Source: Spinacia oleracea
Taxonomy: Eukaryota > Streptophyta > Magnoliopsida > Caryophyllales > Amaranthaceae
NCBI RefSeq assembly: GCF_020520425.1
Contig: NC_079490.1
Coordinates: 6,324,001-6,388,000 of the forward strand
Length of the DNA stretch: 64,000 nucleotides
Reading direction: 5' to 3'
Made by a program: the position numbers and the translations under genes. The notes under the pieces are model-generated. The model was not told the origin of the DNA, did no database searches, and saw only the letters and a list, made by a program, of their open reading frames with translations. Below, piece by piece: positions 11,601-23,649 of the stretch (its first letter is position 1; every line of letters starts with the position of its first letter).

Positions 11601-14600
11601 TCTTGCACCCATTATAGCAATTTTACACATGAGCTCTAATTTACAGATACTTATGCACACATTTAGGCTGGCTTGATTGTCAATTCTTGTTGAAGGGCTC
11701 ATCTGAAGCCATTTCTGAGCACATATAGGATATATTCTTCTTTCCTTTCCTTTCCTTTTCCTAATTTTTTTTCCTTCTACGGTCATGGGGTTCAAGGTAG
11801 TTGAAGGGTCGGGGTGAGCATTGATGTGTCGGGTATGGATTCCATACCCTTGTGCCTTCTTAGAATGTAATGTCAAGTGTCTGACACGGGTATGGAAGAC
11901 ATAGTGAAGAGTCGAAGGAAACATAGCTCATCACACCATTACCTTTTTTTTAATATCCATAGGAAGAGATGGTTTATTTAGAGAAGTTGTTTTAATTAGA
12001 GTGTACTGTGTTAAGTATTTTTACAAACTTTCCTGCATTGAATTTTGGCCCTCAGTTATATTGACTGCAGAGTATTGATTGAGGAGTTATATTTTTGTTT
12101 ACTGTTACTAGATTCAACCCTGTCGTGGGTGGTGGTCCTAATGGAAGCGTGGTACATTATTCTCGAAATGATCGTAAAGTGAGTTCATCTTAGCATTTAT
12201 CCTTTTATAGGTATGCGTATATGCATTCTATGACGCTATATAACTTTTCTGCAGGTTAGTGATGGGGAGCTTGTGCTGATGGATATTGGATGTGAGTTCC
12301 ATGGTTACCTTAGTGATATGACTCGTACATGGCCTCCATTTGGTAGATTTTTACCTGCTCATGTATGTAAACTGTTTCATCACGATTTCTCAGAGGCTCG
12401 TTTTCAAAGTCTTCTCCATCCCGTTTATGGATAAAAAGCTACCACTCTACCAGTATGTCTGTGGTTCTTAGACCAATCATGTCGAGATTAGGTGTTAGCC
12501 TGTTAGGCAATAAATGTTGCAAAGTAAGAGCAGCACTGGAGTGGTTGACTCAACTAGTATGTGGGACAATGGGTCTTTCGAGGCTTCTATTTTAAGATAA
12601 TGCAATCTTTCAACCAGAAGATTACTAGATATTTTGGTATCATAGAGTCGTATTTTGTTCTAAATCTTATTCAATGTACATCTTTCTGCTCATGGTTTCT
12701 TATTTACCTTGTTTCTGGTTCCACAATGGTGACATAGAAGCCTGTAATGTAATTCTATTTTGAAATTGTTTTCTCAAATGTATTGCTGTAATCCAAGATG
12801 ATGTGTACTTCTCACATGATTACAGGCTGAGCTTTACGATCTTATTTTGGAGACGAACAAAGAATGTATAAAGCTCTGCAAACCTGGCATAAGCATACGG
12901 CAAATACACGAGTGCTCGGTATGTTGTATTGCGGTGTTTATTTTTTTACTTGCCTGCACTTTCAGTTCATATGTTCATGTGTTTGGTAACTTTTGGATTC
13001 TTAGCTATGGTTGTCAGATTTGATGCTCACAAGCACGGTCAAAACTAACAATAACCTTTTTCTTTTGGTGGAGGAGGGATCATGAGAAATATGGAGTTTA
13101 TTTTATTCATTCTAATACTATACGTCGTATTTGCAAATGCTCACAAGAGGAGTAGTTTTTTGGTAGTTACTCTATATTCGTTGTCAATTGATCTACTTGT
13201 TTAACCTAATAAAGATCCATCTTTATTCTCAAGTCACAAGGTAGCAGTCATAAAGAACATCAAAAGCGTATATGCTTTAGATGGGGTGTTACCCTGGTTT
13301 ACACCCATGCTCCTAGTCCTATCACATCCAAAAGACAACTTTGTAGAATCTCAATTCCTATAATCAAATATGTGTCTTTGTTTCTATGTTGGAGTGGTTA
13401 AAAATAACTGTCTACAATCTACTTTTTCTGTAAAAGAAACTTTCTACTTTAAGTTAGTCTTGCTAATGTTTATGGAGGGCTTCTTCAAATCCACCACAAT
13501 TATTACATATATTTCCGTGAGAAAAGAGTATGATTTCTTCGTATAAATACTTTGATGGTAATTTATTTTTTATAATAGGATTTCTTCTGCAAGTATATAA
13601 GTGGTCACTTATCTCTTTGATTTCTTTCCTAGTAGAATAGTTGAATGTATGCTTTTACTATGAGTTTCACCTGTTGACCTGGTAATGCTACATTTTGATG
13701 TATATTAAATTATTAATTATTTCTATGGTTAATATAATTGTAGATTCAGAGGCTCTTCAATGGACTGCGAGAAATAGGAATACTGAAAAATAAACCGAGC
13801 AGTTACAAGACATACCATCAGCTGAATCCGACTAATATAGGTGTCTCTGTTTACTTCCTGTTTCTTATTAGATGAAGTTGATTGCGAATTTTGGAAACAT
13901 TTTGGGCAGATATATTTTGTCTAGCTAGTGTTGATACGTGTTCCACACTTGAACTTCCTATCTGGCTTCTTATCACATGCTTCTGATCTGCAGGACACTA
14001 TCTAGGGATGGATGTACATGATTGTTCTACGATCAGCACTGACCGCGCTCTGCAACCAGGGGCTGTAAGTTGTCGACTAATTTTCTCCATCTTGATTTCT
14101 TTTCTTTCTTTGTTTTTCCTCTCTCCCCAGCACATAACTAACAAGAAACCTTACGTAATTCACGTATGTATTTTTCTCTCCAGGTTATAACAATTGAGCC
14201 AGGTGTATATATTCCATCTACCTTCAATGTTCCAGAGAGGTATTCCCTCCAATCCTTATTAGTTTTCTTATTCTGTATTATTTGTCATGTTAAAATAACA
14301 ATCAAATCCTAATTGACACTTATAAAAAAAATAGCACTAGTTGGTAGTTCTCAGTTATATGTCCTTAATCTATGTGCATGACCATAAAATTCATTTATTA
14401 AGGAATGGGTTGAGTATTATGTTGCATCTGTTTCACCATGAATTTTCTTGAATTCATACTTTTATAAATGAATGTTGGTGATAAATGAGGCAGTCAATGA
14501 AATGGTTGTTGCTTGTTGCAATGTCGTCTGGATTTACTGGATTTACTGTGGTTGAATCTCTAGTATATAAATGAAAAGGTGAGGTTATTTTGGTAAATCG

Positions 14601-17600
14601 ACTTTTGGTGTCCCTTTGGATTACTAAAATACCCTCCACCCTTATAGAATAGAGAATATAATGACAACCCAAAGAAGCATCTTAATCAATCTTAGCCCCT
14701 TGAATAAATTCTTACCATTTTAATCAATCTGTTTATATGTGTTCGGCTCTATCTAACTTATACGTTTCTTATATTCGCACGCATCACATTTATATTATAT
14801 TCTTTACATGTTATTTCAAGTTTATATGTAATAACACAAATTTGTTCTTATATTCGCACGCATCGCGTGCATATAAGACTAGTCATTATATAGGCGAGGT
14901 TTGAAGTAAGAGAAAACTACCGGTTTGTATGTGGTTTCCATGAATTAATTCATTCTTAAGCTGTAAGATGCGTATCCATATTTACTAGTGGGTTGGGCCG
15001 TAAACTTGTGGGTTGGGCTATGGGCGGGCAAAGCATGAGGCTTGGCCCAGCGCCATCTTTAGTCAATAGTGTCTTGTAAGGGTACTATAAGTTTTCCATC
15101 TCAAAAGGAGCCCTTTGGAGATTGAGCTTCTAGAAGATCTGTTTACAAGATTGTTACAATTCATCACTTCTCATGTGTGATTGTGTGATTGTGTGAAGCT
15201 GTGAACCTTAATACCAGTAAATGGAAATTCTTGGCAGTGTTTGCATAAACTAAATGTTCAAAAGCTATTCTTTATCTTGACTGAACTCGTGCTCTCATGC
15301 ATGTATTCGGTATTCCTGCCAAGGCCAAGGTTGTGACTAACTGGTTCTATATTATGCAGGTATCAAGGTGTTGGGATAAGGATTGAAGATGAAGTCCTTA
15401 TAACAGACAATGGTTACGAGGTATAACTTCAACCAGTCCAAAATTTTGCCGTAACTGCTATAAGGTGTAGTTATAGGTCAACTTCTGTCCTTAAGAATCA
15501 TTAGAAAAAACAACTGACATCCCCTGGAAGAAAAAAAAGAGTCCAGGAAACATAATTTGATGTCCAAATATCTACTAGCCACACATTCTCTAAGGCTCTG
15601 TTCATTTCAAAGGAAAATAATTTTCAAGGGAACACCATGGGAAAATAGTTTTCCTTTGTTTGTTTCTTTACAAGAGAGAAAGAAAATAGAAGAGGAAAGG
15701 AGCTATGGATAGGAGGAGAGGGAAAACAAGGGTAAGGGAGGAAGGAAAACGTGGTATTCCTTCTTTTCTAAAAGAAAAATGTTTTCCATCCTTAACAAAA
15801 TAAAATAACAAATAAAGGAAAATGCATTTTTCGGGAAAGTGTTTTCCGTCAAAACAAACGGAGCCTAACAGATTAAGATCAACGTTTTCCTGCCTGAAAT
15901 AAGAGCCATTTTTATCAGATACAATTAGAAGATGATCTAAGTAATATGAAGCGACATAGTTACTTCGTTCATTCTTGGAATTTCTCACTTTCCTCTTTGG
16001 GTTGTCCCAAATTTTTCTTCGCACTTCTGTTTCCGGTTATACATTACTTTACTCTCTCCATAACACCAATCCTTTTTCTATCTCGGTTGCAATAGGTCCT
16101 CTTACTTTTTAAACTCTATTTGCTTGGTTTTTTTCGTTCTGTTTGACTACTCTTAGGCTCCGTTTGTTTTGATGGAAAACACTTTTCCGGAAAACGGTTT
16201 TCCTGTGTTTGTTTTGTTAAGGCTAGAAACCAATTTCCCCAAACGTGGAAAACAACTTTTCTTATTGGAAAACCAACCTTCCTTTTGAGAAAAAGGAATG
16301 CCACATTTTCCTCTCTTAATGCCTTACATTTCCTTTTATCTCCTTCTATTTATCTCTCTTTCCACTTCTATGTTCTTTTTCTCTACAACTTTTCTTGTAA
16401 GGAAACAAACAAAGGAAAATTATTTTCCCTTGATGTTTTTCCTTGAAAATCATTTTCCATGGAAAATCATTTTCCTTTGAACATATTTTCCATTGATACA
16501 AACAGAGCCTTAATCTCCGTGCCAGAGTCACGTGAGAAGAAATTTCGGGGATGAAGGGATTGATTGAGAAAATTATTCCTATTGTATAGTGTAGCCTCTC
16601 CTGTTGTTTTTGTTATAAATGAAGGACCCTTTTGGCTTGAATGTTGATTTGTATGACAATTTGATGTTGGAATAATGAGAAGAAATAAATGAAGAAATTA
16701 AACAATACACAAGGATTTAAGGTGGTTCACTCTTCAATGAGCTACATCCACCATGGGGGAGGGTTTGGAGCTTGTATTACTCTTCAATGGAGAAAGGATT
16801 ACAAAGAGGAATTTTCAAAGATGAAGAAGAGAGAATTCTATGTATGCTTAGACCTAGGGTTTCAACCTCACTTGTGTTTCTCCCTCTTCAATCTGAAAAT
16901 CTCATTACATTTGATATCTTTAGTGTTAGACATCAAAACAATCTAAGGGACAAGAAAATGCCACGTCGATTGAACCTTGCGGAGAGGAAAACAATTCACC
17001 CGCAGGGTTCGGTCGAACCTATAGCAGGTCCGGCCGAACCAAGGTCAAGTTTGGCCGAACCAACCAATGTTCGGCCGAACCTCAAGAATCTCCAAGCTAT
17101 TGATTCTTTTCTTGTTTGAACCATCAAAGCGTTCGGGCGACCTTCCAACAGGTTTGGCCGAACCTCAAACATGTTCGGTCGAAGCTCCAAAATCTCCAAG
17201 CTACTGACTCTTTTCATGTTCGGTCGAACCATCAAAGGGTTTGGTCGGTTCTTCCACTATAACAACCTAACATTCTTCAAGGAGGATTCGAGGCACCCAT
17301 AACAATTTTAGTAGTAGAGCTAAGGTTGTGTACTTGTGAACATTTCCAGACCCTGCCCTAACGGGGATTAGTATTGTCTTGTTGTGACATTCCATCTAAA
17401 TATCGATTATGATTTATGACCTTGTTGATCGATCTCTTGTTGGATGCATCAGATCTAACCACGGCTTTGAGTATCTTTTGGTCTTGTTTAATAATTCACA
17501 GAATTTACTGTAATCATTCTGCTAATGCTTCTTCTGATCTTGGAAAACAGGTCCTTACTGGGTCGATGCCTAAAGAAATAAATCACATCGAGTCCATGCT

Positions 17601-17658
17601 AAACGACTACTGCCCACAAACAGGATCAGATTGCATAAGAACTGCAGCTTCAAATTAA
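8625..17658 (+). CDS. ICP55: Intermediate cleaving peptidase ICP55, mitochondrial Xaa-Pro aminopeptidase (M24B)
   Basis: Fourteen exons join in phase to 484 residues: 8625-8675, 9336-9410, 9537-9800, 9988-10080, 10415-10621, 11012-11115, 12112-12178, 12255-12362, 12826-12918, 13744-13840, 13994-14064, 14184-14239, 15360-15420, 17551-17658. The start [17 protein letters not shown] is a basic amphipathic mitochondrial presequence encoded by exon 1 alone. An aminopeptidase-P N-domain follows (from about residue 45), then the pita-bread domain with metal ligands Asp297 (MDIGCE), Asp308 (SDMTRT), His388 ([10 protein letters not shown]), Glu415 (TIEPGVY) and Glu438 (RIEDE). His395 is the likely proton shuttle. 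ICP55 trims one residue from mitochondrial proteins after MPP cleavage, which changes their N-end stability. Length and order match Arabidopsis At1g09300. Introns carry several MITEs and a mini-Helitron, but all splice sites look intact. Confidence 0.93.
14557..14882 (+). mobile_element. Mini-Helitron in ICP55 intron 12, 326 bp
   Basis: The element starts TCTCTAGTATATAAATG after a host A (14556) and ends CTAG before a host T (14883). The 3' end has a strong hairpin, GCACGC-ATC-GCGTGC, ten bases before the CTAG. Part of the hairpin arm (TATTCGCACGCATC) also occurs about 85 bp upstream, a second near-terminus. It encodes nothing and lies deep inside the intron. Confidence 0.8.
15594..15865. mobile_element. 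Tourist-like MITE in ICP55 intron 13, 272 bp
   Basis: Ends GGCTCTGTTCATTTCAAAGG and (reversed) GGCTCCGTTTGTTTTGACGG, flanked by TAA at 15591-15593 and 15866-15868. The interior is filled with GGAAAA/TTTTCC words on both arms, so the whole element can fold back. It is of the PIF/Harbinger type and non-coding. Confidence 0.82.
16156..16509. mobile_element. Tourist-like MITE in ICP55 intron 13, 354 bp
   Basis: Ends GGCTCCGTTTGTTTTGATGG and (reversed) GGCTCTGTTTGTATCAATGG, flanked by TTA at 16153-16155 and 16510-16512. It belongs to the same family as the element 290 bp upstream, with the same TTTTCC/GGAAAA interior. Open frames across it come from this repetitive interior and are not genes. Confidence 0.85.
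16665..17272. mobile_element. Possible solo LTR of unknown family, about 0.6 kb
   Basis: The segment starts TGTTGG and ends CCTAACA, as LTRs do. Near its start it has the phrase ACACAAGGATTTAAGGTGG, common near the ends of plant LTR retrotransposons. I could not find a clear 5-bp target duplication, so both boundaries are uncertain. The second half holds the palindrome array listed separately. It is a fossil with no coding part left. Confidence 0.35.
16990..17260. repeat. Array of TTCGGNCGAA palindromes with a 104-bp duplication
   Basis: About nine variants of the palindrome GTTCGGCCGAAC (also TTTGGCCGAAC, GTTCGGTCGAAC) occur within 270 bp. The block from 17087 (AATCTCCAAGCTATTGA) recurs at 17191 (AATCTCCAAGCTACTGA), so part of the array is a tandem duplication with a period of 104 bp. 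It lies in the last ICP55 intron. Confidence 0.7.
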
Positions 17659-19235
17659 AGTGACGGAGGCCTTAATTTTTTCTAGGTTTTTTTCTGGAAT
17701 TGATAGGGAAACACACTCCCAACTCTAACGATGAGAACCTGTTAACGAGTAATTTTTGGGATTTCTTTGTTTATGGTAAAATTCTTGTGTAAAAATGTAA
17801 ACAAATTCTCGTACTCTATAGGTGGCTTATTGGTTGATCAGTCATTTTAATGGCTTATGGTCTATGGAGCTGTAAATGAAGATCATTCGAAAAGGGAAAT
17901 GTACCGATTAAATTTTTGAAATAACATTTCGTTCATTCTTCAATCATTTATGTTACTAGCACCCATGGAAGCTTTGTTTATATCTCGTGTATTACTATAA
18001 ATTTTCGAGCTATGTCACATCTGATAGTTTGATCACAGCTTTATATACTAAGGGCCGTAAAAAAAACTAACCCGATTTAACCTTCAAAAATCGAAGTGAT
18101 CTGGAAAAAAAAATTCACATTCAATCTGCATAAGCACAGGGACTCTTATTTGGTGGGTGACCCAGGGATGCCAGTAAAACGGGTTAAGTGGGAGACTTGA
18201 CCCGCATCTACCTTAATTAGGTGGGGATGAATGAAGGTTTGGGGGGTGATTGAGGCAGAGATGGAGGCTAAAATCATACTTGCCATGGACGGTGGGGGTG
18301 GGTATGGATTTTATGACATACCTGCCTCGAAATTCTTTTAGTTCTACATATACTCCATGTAATATATGTTCATGCCCTTATTTTACGTAATGGCTTTGTG
18401 AAATAATCAGTAAATCGGCAAGAAAATGTTAAATGCATTTTATTTGTGTTCTTTTATGATTAATTTTTTAGTATTAAAAAGTTTTAACTTGATAATACTA
18501 GGTGGATCTTGGGGCTGAAATATGTGACAAAAATGTACGAGTCGTGCCTGCGGCCTAGATTAAATGGTTACTGGAGTCGGGTTCGGATATGGTCATCTTG
18601 AATCTCGGCTCATGATCTGATCGGGTCATGTCGTGTTATTTTATCACCTGGGTGCAGGCCCTACGCCCTTATAGGTGTTAACACAAAAAATGTAGAATCA
18701 TATTTGTTGTGGTAACGTACTCGATACTTTGTGCCCTTTGTGGTACCATTAGAGGTGGGAGGCTGGTGGTAGCATAATAGCATTGAATTAGAAACGCTGC
18801 CCATATATTGCCCATGAACTAAATTCATTAATAGTTGTGGCAATCCATCACCACTTATTTGCAGTCTTAATTTGCTATGGTTGGATTCTCTGTACTGCTT
18901 AAATTTCGGGTTTCTTTATATTTGTAACACACCTTTTGGTACGCTATTTAAGGAAGTGATTAGAGATGATAAATGAACAAATTAATTAAAATAATTTAAA
19001 CCTCAAAACCTAACTCTTTCGTCTCATACGAATTATGTAGGGAGATGGTATGTGGTAAATTTATTTTAGTTAATTTGTTTGTTTACCTTATCCTCCTCAA
19101 ATTGCATAATAAGAGTATGTGATTGCAACTTACAAGTATAAAGCAAAAACTATAGTTTCTTTTTCTTGCAAATTTTTTTCTAGTCTTCAATGCTTTCCAT
19201 ACTAGGCCTTTAGGCATTAGGTGAATTAATTAGTA
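17659..19235. other. Spacer after ICP55, no gene
   Basis: The first 150-250 bp probably hold the ICP55 3' UTR. The stretch 18050-18660 has GGGT/ACCC-rich words (GACCCGCATC, GGTCATGTCGTG) like the worn ends of hAT elements, but I could not find paired termini. The rest is AT-rich DNA with no recognisable coding region. Confidence 0.45.
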
Positions 19236-19539
19236 CTCCTTCCGTCCCGGAATACTTGAAACGCTTTCCTTATCGGCCGTTCCGGATTACTTGAAACGCT
19301 TCTAAAAATGGAAACTTTACATAATATTTTATTATTTTCTCACCTTACCTAAGGGCCCACCAACAACCCTACTATCCCAAATAAACATTAAAAAATTCAT
19401 GACCCCCCACCACATCCCACTATCTATATTAAAAAAAATACCCCACTACTAACTACCTTTCAATTAAATAAGAAGTCAATTATAATGAATTAAACTCCGT
19501 GCCGGTCAAACGGTTTCAAGTATTCCGGGACGGAGGGAG
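19236..19539. mobile_element. Stowaway MITE, 304 bp
   Basis: Ends CTCCTTCCGTCCCGGAATAC and (reversed) CTCCCTCCGTCCCGGAATAC, flanked by TA (19234-19235, 19540-19541). The middle is AC-rich (CCCACC words). It is non-coding and related to the elements at 21198 and 53708. Confidence 0.9.
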
Positions 19540-19606
19540 TACGTAGTACGAAGTACTCCGTAGTAGCTTTCACCCACATAGGGCATCACACTTATAAATG
19601 ATGTTA

Positions 19607-19891
19607 CTCAATCCGTCCCAAATTAGTTGTTACACTTATCTTTGCACAAAGTTTTAGGTGATAAGTGGTTGTTTGGTTATCAATTGTTATTTTATTAAAA
19701 AAGTAGATGTGATAGAAGTTAGTAGAGTATTTTTTTAATTGAATGAGAGAGGGTGTTGGGACAAAAAAAATGTTAGTGGGAAGAGAGAGACAATATAATA
19801 ATTGTGGAGTCATTTCTAATTTAGAAGTGTAACAACTAATCTGAGACGGACGGAAAAGGAAAGTGTAACAACTAATTTGGGACGGAGGGAG
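19607..19891. mobile_element. Stowaway MITE with a doubled right end, 285 bp
   Basis: Left end CTCAATCCGTCCCAAATTAG; right end (reversed) CTCCCTCCGTCCCAAATTAG; flanked by TA (19605-19606, 19892-19893). Just inside the right end a second, more worn copy of that terminus occurs (AGTGTAACAACTAATCTGAG and then GACGG). The element therefore carries two right termini in tandem. It is non-coding. Confidence 0.85.
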
Positions 19892-19893
19892 TA

Positions 19894-20748
19894 TTATTTT
19901 TACTTTTTTCCCGTTTTTACCTTTCTATTTTCAGAAATTTCCTTTTACTTTTTCCTATTTTAAAGCGAAGGTCATTTTCAAAAATATGGAATTATACTTG
20001 AACCTTTTACATTAACCCTCATCATATACGAAATTGCTAGCAAGGTTCGAATTATATCAAATAAAGATTTGGAGGAAAAAAATAAAGATTTGGAGGAAAA
20101 ATTTGTAGAGTGACCTACAACTCCATCTTTCACTCTTTTAAGGCCTTGCATAGGACTATAGGAGTCGAACCTTGCTCTTGAGATGGACTTGAATAAGTGC
20201 ATGTGTACCTAAAAGTAAATTTAATGTACTATGTTAATCTCTCGCCAAAATGTTTATCTAGACATGTATTAATTAATTATACAGGTTGGATTAGGACCTT
20301 TAAAAAAATTGATCCAATAAGCTAAAAGTGGTTATTAATCGATCTTAATTAAAAAATCACCAAAATTTCATTTGAGGAAGTATGAAGTATGTATTTCTAG
20401 CTAGTACCACAAAATCATTTTTTCATACCATAAGATTAAAATTTTGTTAAGTTGACCCCAAAAAGTCAACTTTGACCAAAATGTAATGGACAGTTGGAGT
20501 GGTATTTATTAATCAAGGATTCACCCACACCTTTATCAGATTATCAGTTATCATTATTAATATCTTCTGCCTAAAAACTTAATAGAGAAGTTTTTCAATA
20601 AATATTCTCAACAGCCTCTTATTTATGCCACGCGGTGAGAGATCTCCTTTTTTAATTTTATTCTTTATGTTGTTTATTGATATACTCTGTATTCATCATG
20701 TACGTGTTTATAATTGGGCGGTTTAGGATCACTACATTATCTGTTATA
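19894..20748. other. Spacer, no gene; short direct repeat
   Basis: AT-rich spacer. Between about 20058 and 20102 the unit AATAAAGATTTGGAGGAAAA occurs twice in tandem. I see no coding region, RNA gene or complete transposon. Confidence 0.45.
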
Positions 20749-21005
20749 CTTCCTCAATTTTTTTTTAATTGCACCATCTGGGATTTCACGCTTGCCAATG
20801 CACTATTTTAACCACTGATATCTCTCATTATATATTTTGAAAAATTATAAAATTTTGATAATTTGAAAATATATTTCGAGACGAATCTAACAAGATCCCA
20901 CATGAATATATTTTTCCTTGCATATAAATCACAAAAAATAACTATATAAGAATATGTGAATAGTACTAAAACCAAGATGGTGCAATTATTAAAAAATGGA
21001 GGAAG
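20749..21005. mobile_element. Stowaway-like MITE, 257 bp
   Basis: Ends CTTCCTCAATTTTTTTTTAA and (reversed) CTTCCTCCATTTTTTAATAA, both continuing into TTGCACCATCT. TA flanks lie at 20747-20748 and 21006-21007. It is non-coding. Confidence 0.78.
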
Positions 21006-21197
21006 TAATACTTTACTGCTTTAGCCGAGACCTACTATTGAGCTAGTAAATCAGTCGATTCATTTTCGTTGTATAATCTTTTTTTTTATCACACTAATTT
21101 GGTCAATACATACGGTGTATTAAGCTAGTAAAATATTTGGTCTATTTGATACGGAGTACTTACATAGTTACATTGGTTTCTGGTGTACTATGTAATA

Positions 21198-21527
21198 CTC
21201 CATCCGTCCCGGAATACTTGATCTGTTTTCCTTATCGGGTCGTCCCTTAATACTTGACCTGTTTCTAAAAATGGAAATATTCTAACAATATTATATCATT
21301 TCTCACTCCACCCCTATTAACCCACCCACCCCCTACTCCATACAAAAAATAATTAAAAATTCAACCCCTACTCTCCCCCAACCCCACCTCTTAACCCACC
21401 TCCCACTAACTACATTAAAATAATACCCCACTATCAACTACTACCTATTAAATTAAATAAGTCAATTTTCAAGTTCCTTAAATTTTGTGCCGGTCAAATC
21501 GGGTCGAGTATTCCGGGACGAAGGGAG
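21198..21527. mobile_element. Stowaway MITE, 330 bp, close relative of the copy at 53708
   Basis: Ends CTCCATCCGTCCCGGAATAC and (reversed) CTCCCTTCGTCCCGGAATAC, flanked by TA (21196-21197, 21528-21529). The whole interior lines up with the 328-bp element at 53708-54035 with only scattered differences. Confidence 0.9.
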
Positions 21528-21759
21528 TATGTAATAGTAACGCCTAAATGCCTAATAGTTTGCCACTTAACATATCTCAAAATTCAACGGGATATAAAGT
21601 CTTAGAAGATGATCAAACTAAATGAAGACAATGACACTAGATGAATTCACCGCAAGATGTTTTCAGAGCACGGTGTTTATGCTCTATTCACGAGGAGGAG
21701 TGTCGAAATCAATTGCCTTTAGAGACAGGTTTTTCGTTCTACCGTGTTAAATTAACATC

Positions 21760-22331
21760 TGGGGATGGAAATGGGTGGGATTTGGATCGGGTGGAGCATC
21801 ACCCACATCCATCACCTGCCTTCATCCGCTCCACCCGGTCCATCCGTCACCCACTTTACTCATCACCCGCATTCCGTCCATCCATCACCCGCGGGTGAAC
21901 CGGGTGATATTCGGGTGAAAACTATTAACCACTAAAATGTCACCACCTTAGAATATGCATAATAATTAACCCAAAAAAAAAAAATCTTATATACCGATAT
22001 TTACTACCGAAACATATAATTGTTTCTCATCATGCATAACTTGTAACCCAAAAAATTAAACAAACACTAACTTTAATAAATAATGGATTTACTAACACAT
22101 TTTTATGTTTAAAACAAAAATAAAATAATATATATAAAATAAATGGGTGATGGATCGGATGATGGATCGGATGATATACGGGTGGTGGGTTGGGTGATGG
22201 ATGAAAAAACATCACCCGCATCCGACCCGCATCCATCACCCGCTTTTCATCCATTTATTTCGGATTTTCATCCGTTTAATTAGAGCGGGTGACCGGGTTA
22301 TTTGATCATCTACTGGATATTTCCATCCCTA
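21760..22331. mobile_element. Non-autonomous hAT-like element with ATCACCCG-rich ends, 572 bp
   Basis: Ends TGGGGATGGAAAT and ATTTCCATCCCTA are inverted repeats. Flanks TTAACATC (21752-21759) and CTAACATC (22332-22339) match in 7 of 8 bases, as an aged hAT duplication would. About 140 bp at each end are made of words such as CATCACCCGC and GGGTGATGGAT; the middle is AT-rich. Open frames across the ends come from these words and are not genes. Confidence 0.75.
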
Positions 22332-22339
22332 CTAACATC

Positions 22340-23649
22340 ATCGAAATAGATATCTACCTAGCACTAAAATTTAACAGCAAGTAATGCAATTAATTCATTT
22401 TCATGCCTGGTATTCTGCATTCAAAAACGGGAATACACATGACTATCAAATAAGGGATGTATCGTCAAGTCACGACATTATATTAATATGATGTTACCTA
22501 CCAAAGATTTTCCAAGTTTCACAAACTTCCCATTTCTTCAATGAATTTAAATCGTGCACTCAAAACTTGTACAATGTCTAAAGTTACTGCACTAGCAATA
22601 AGAAAACTGTGTTTGAAGTTAAAAATCTATGGAATAACCATCTACATGCATTTTTTATATGCTTAATGTTTCTATTTTTGGACATTAATCCGCTCTATCT
22701 GAACATTAAAATTCTTTTAAATTATAATCACAAAACCAACCATTACAACCCTAGGAGGGCCACGATCGAGTCCATGACCTAAACTAAACTCATCCATCAC
22801 CCGACTACAACCCAATATTGGAAGGGTCCGGGTGGCCCAATAACCGAACAAAGAACATCTCTAGTGCATATTTATCGGGATTGTACCTCCAAATGAGCTC
22901 TAACTTATCGGGAAAATAACCACTTGAGTTATATTAAACATATGCTTTTATAGTGCATATTTATTAATTAAACATATCATGGCGCCCCTGTCTCTAGTCA
23001 ATTAGTCAACGACCTCGCTCTACAAGTTCATACAAATGAAAAGCTGATAGAAGATAAACTGATAGAAGATATAATTCTTAAGATATACGAAGTAATTAAT
23101 ATATTGTCAAACAAACTGATAGAGAATAGAATTTTCTTAAGATAAGTACGAAGCCTATCGTTAAGCAAACTGATAAAGAGTAGAATTCTCTTACAAAGTT
23201 AATTGTATAATACTCACATTAAATTTACTAACGCAATTAAAACTAATGCACGACACTGTATATATATAATCAATAAAATACACTCCAACGCTGTGAGTTT
23301 ACACAATCTAACACAAACCCTTCACTGACAACACTCCATCAAAAAAAGGCATAAAAACAAATTCAAAATCGTTTTCATAAAAAAGGGAATGGACTCATGG
23401 ATCTTACATACACAATAAGAAGAGTGAGGTGATCTAGAAAAAGAAACAATTAATGATGTCAGTAATTAAATTTCAACAATCCAACCACCACCCAAATTCT
23501 CCATCTTGTAAATATTATTCAAGTCCAAGGGTAAATTTGTAACCCCCTCCCTATATATAACAAACCCCTTCCCCTCCCCTCCCCTCAGCTCATCTTCTTC
23601 CTCTAGAAACAAAAAAAAGCTCTAAAAAAAAAAGCAATAAAATCCAATA
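22340..23649 (+). other. Upstream region of the DUF538 gene
   Basis: No gene is visible. At about 23039-23192 the phrase AAACTGATAGA(A/G)AA...GAATT.TCTTAAGATA occurs three times at roughly 60-70-bp spacing, an imperfect tandem repeat less than 650 bp from the DUF538 start codon. Pyrimidine-rich DNA (CCCCTCCCCTCCCCTC at about 23571-23586) follows the TATA box and likely belongs to the 5' UTR or initiator. Confidence 0.5.
23551..23560 (+). promoter_or_regulatory. TATA box of the DUF538 gene
   Basis: CTATATATAA lies 90 bp before the start codon and is followed by a CT-rich leader (CTCATCTTCTTCCTCTAG), a normal layout for a highly expressed plant gene. Confidence 0.65.

Noticed and set aside
18050-18660. 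Possible hAT element with GACCCG words
   Set aside because: The words resemble the other hAT ends, but no paired termini or 8-bp duplication could be read.
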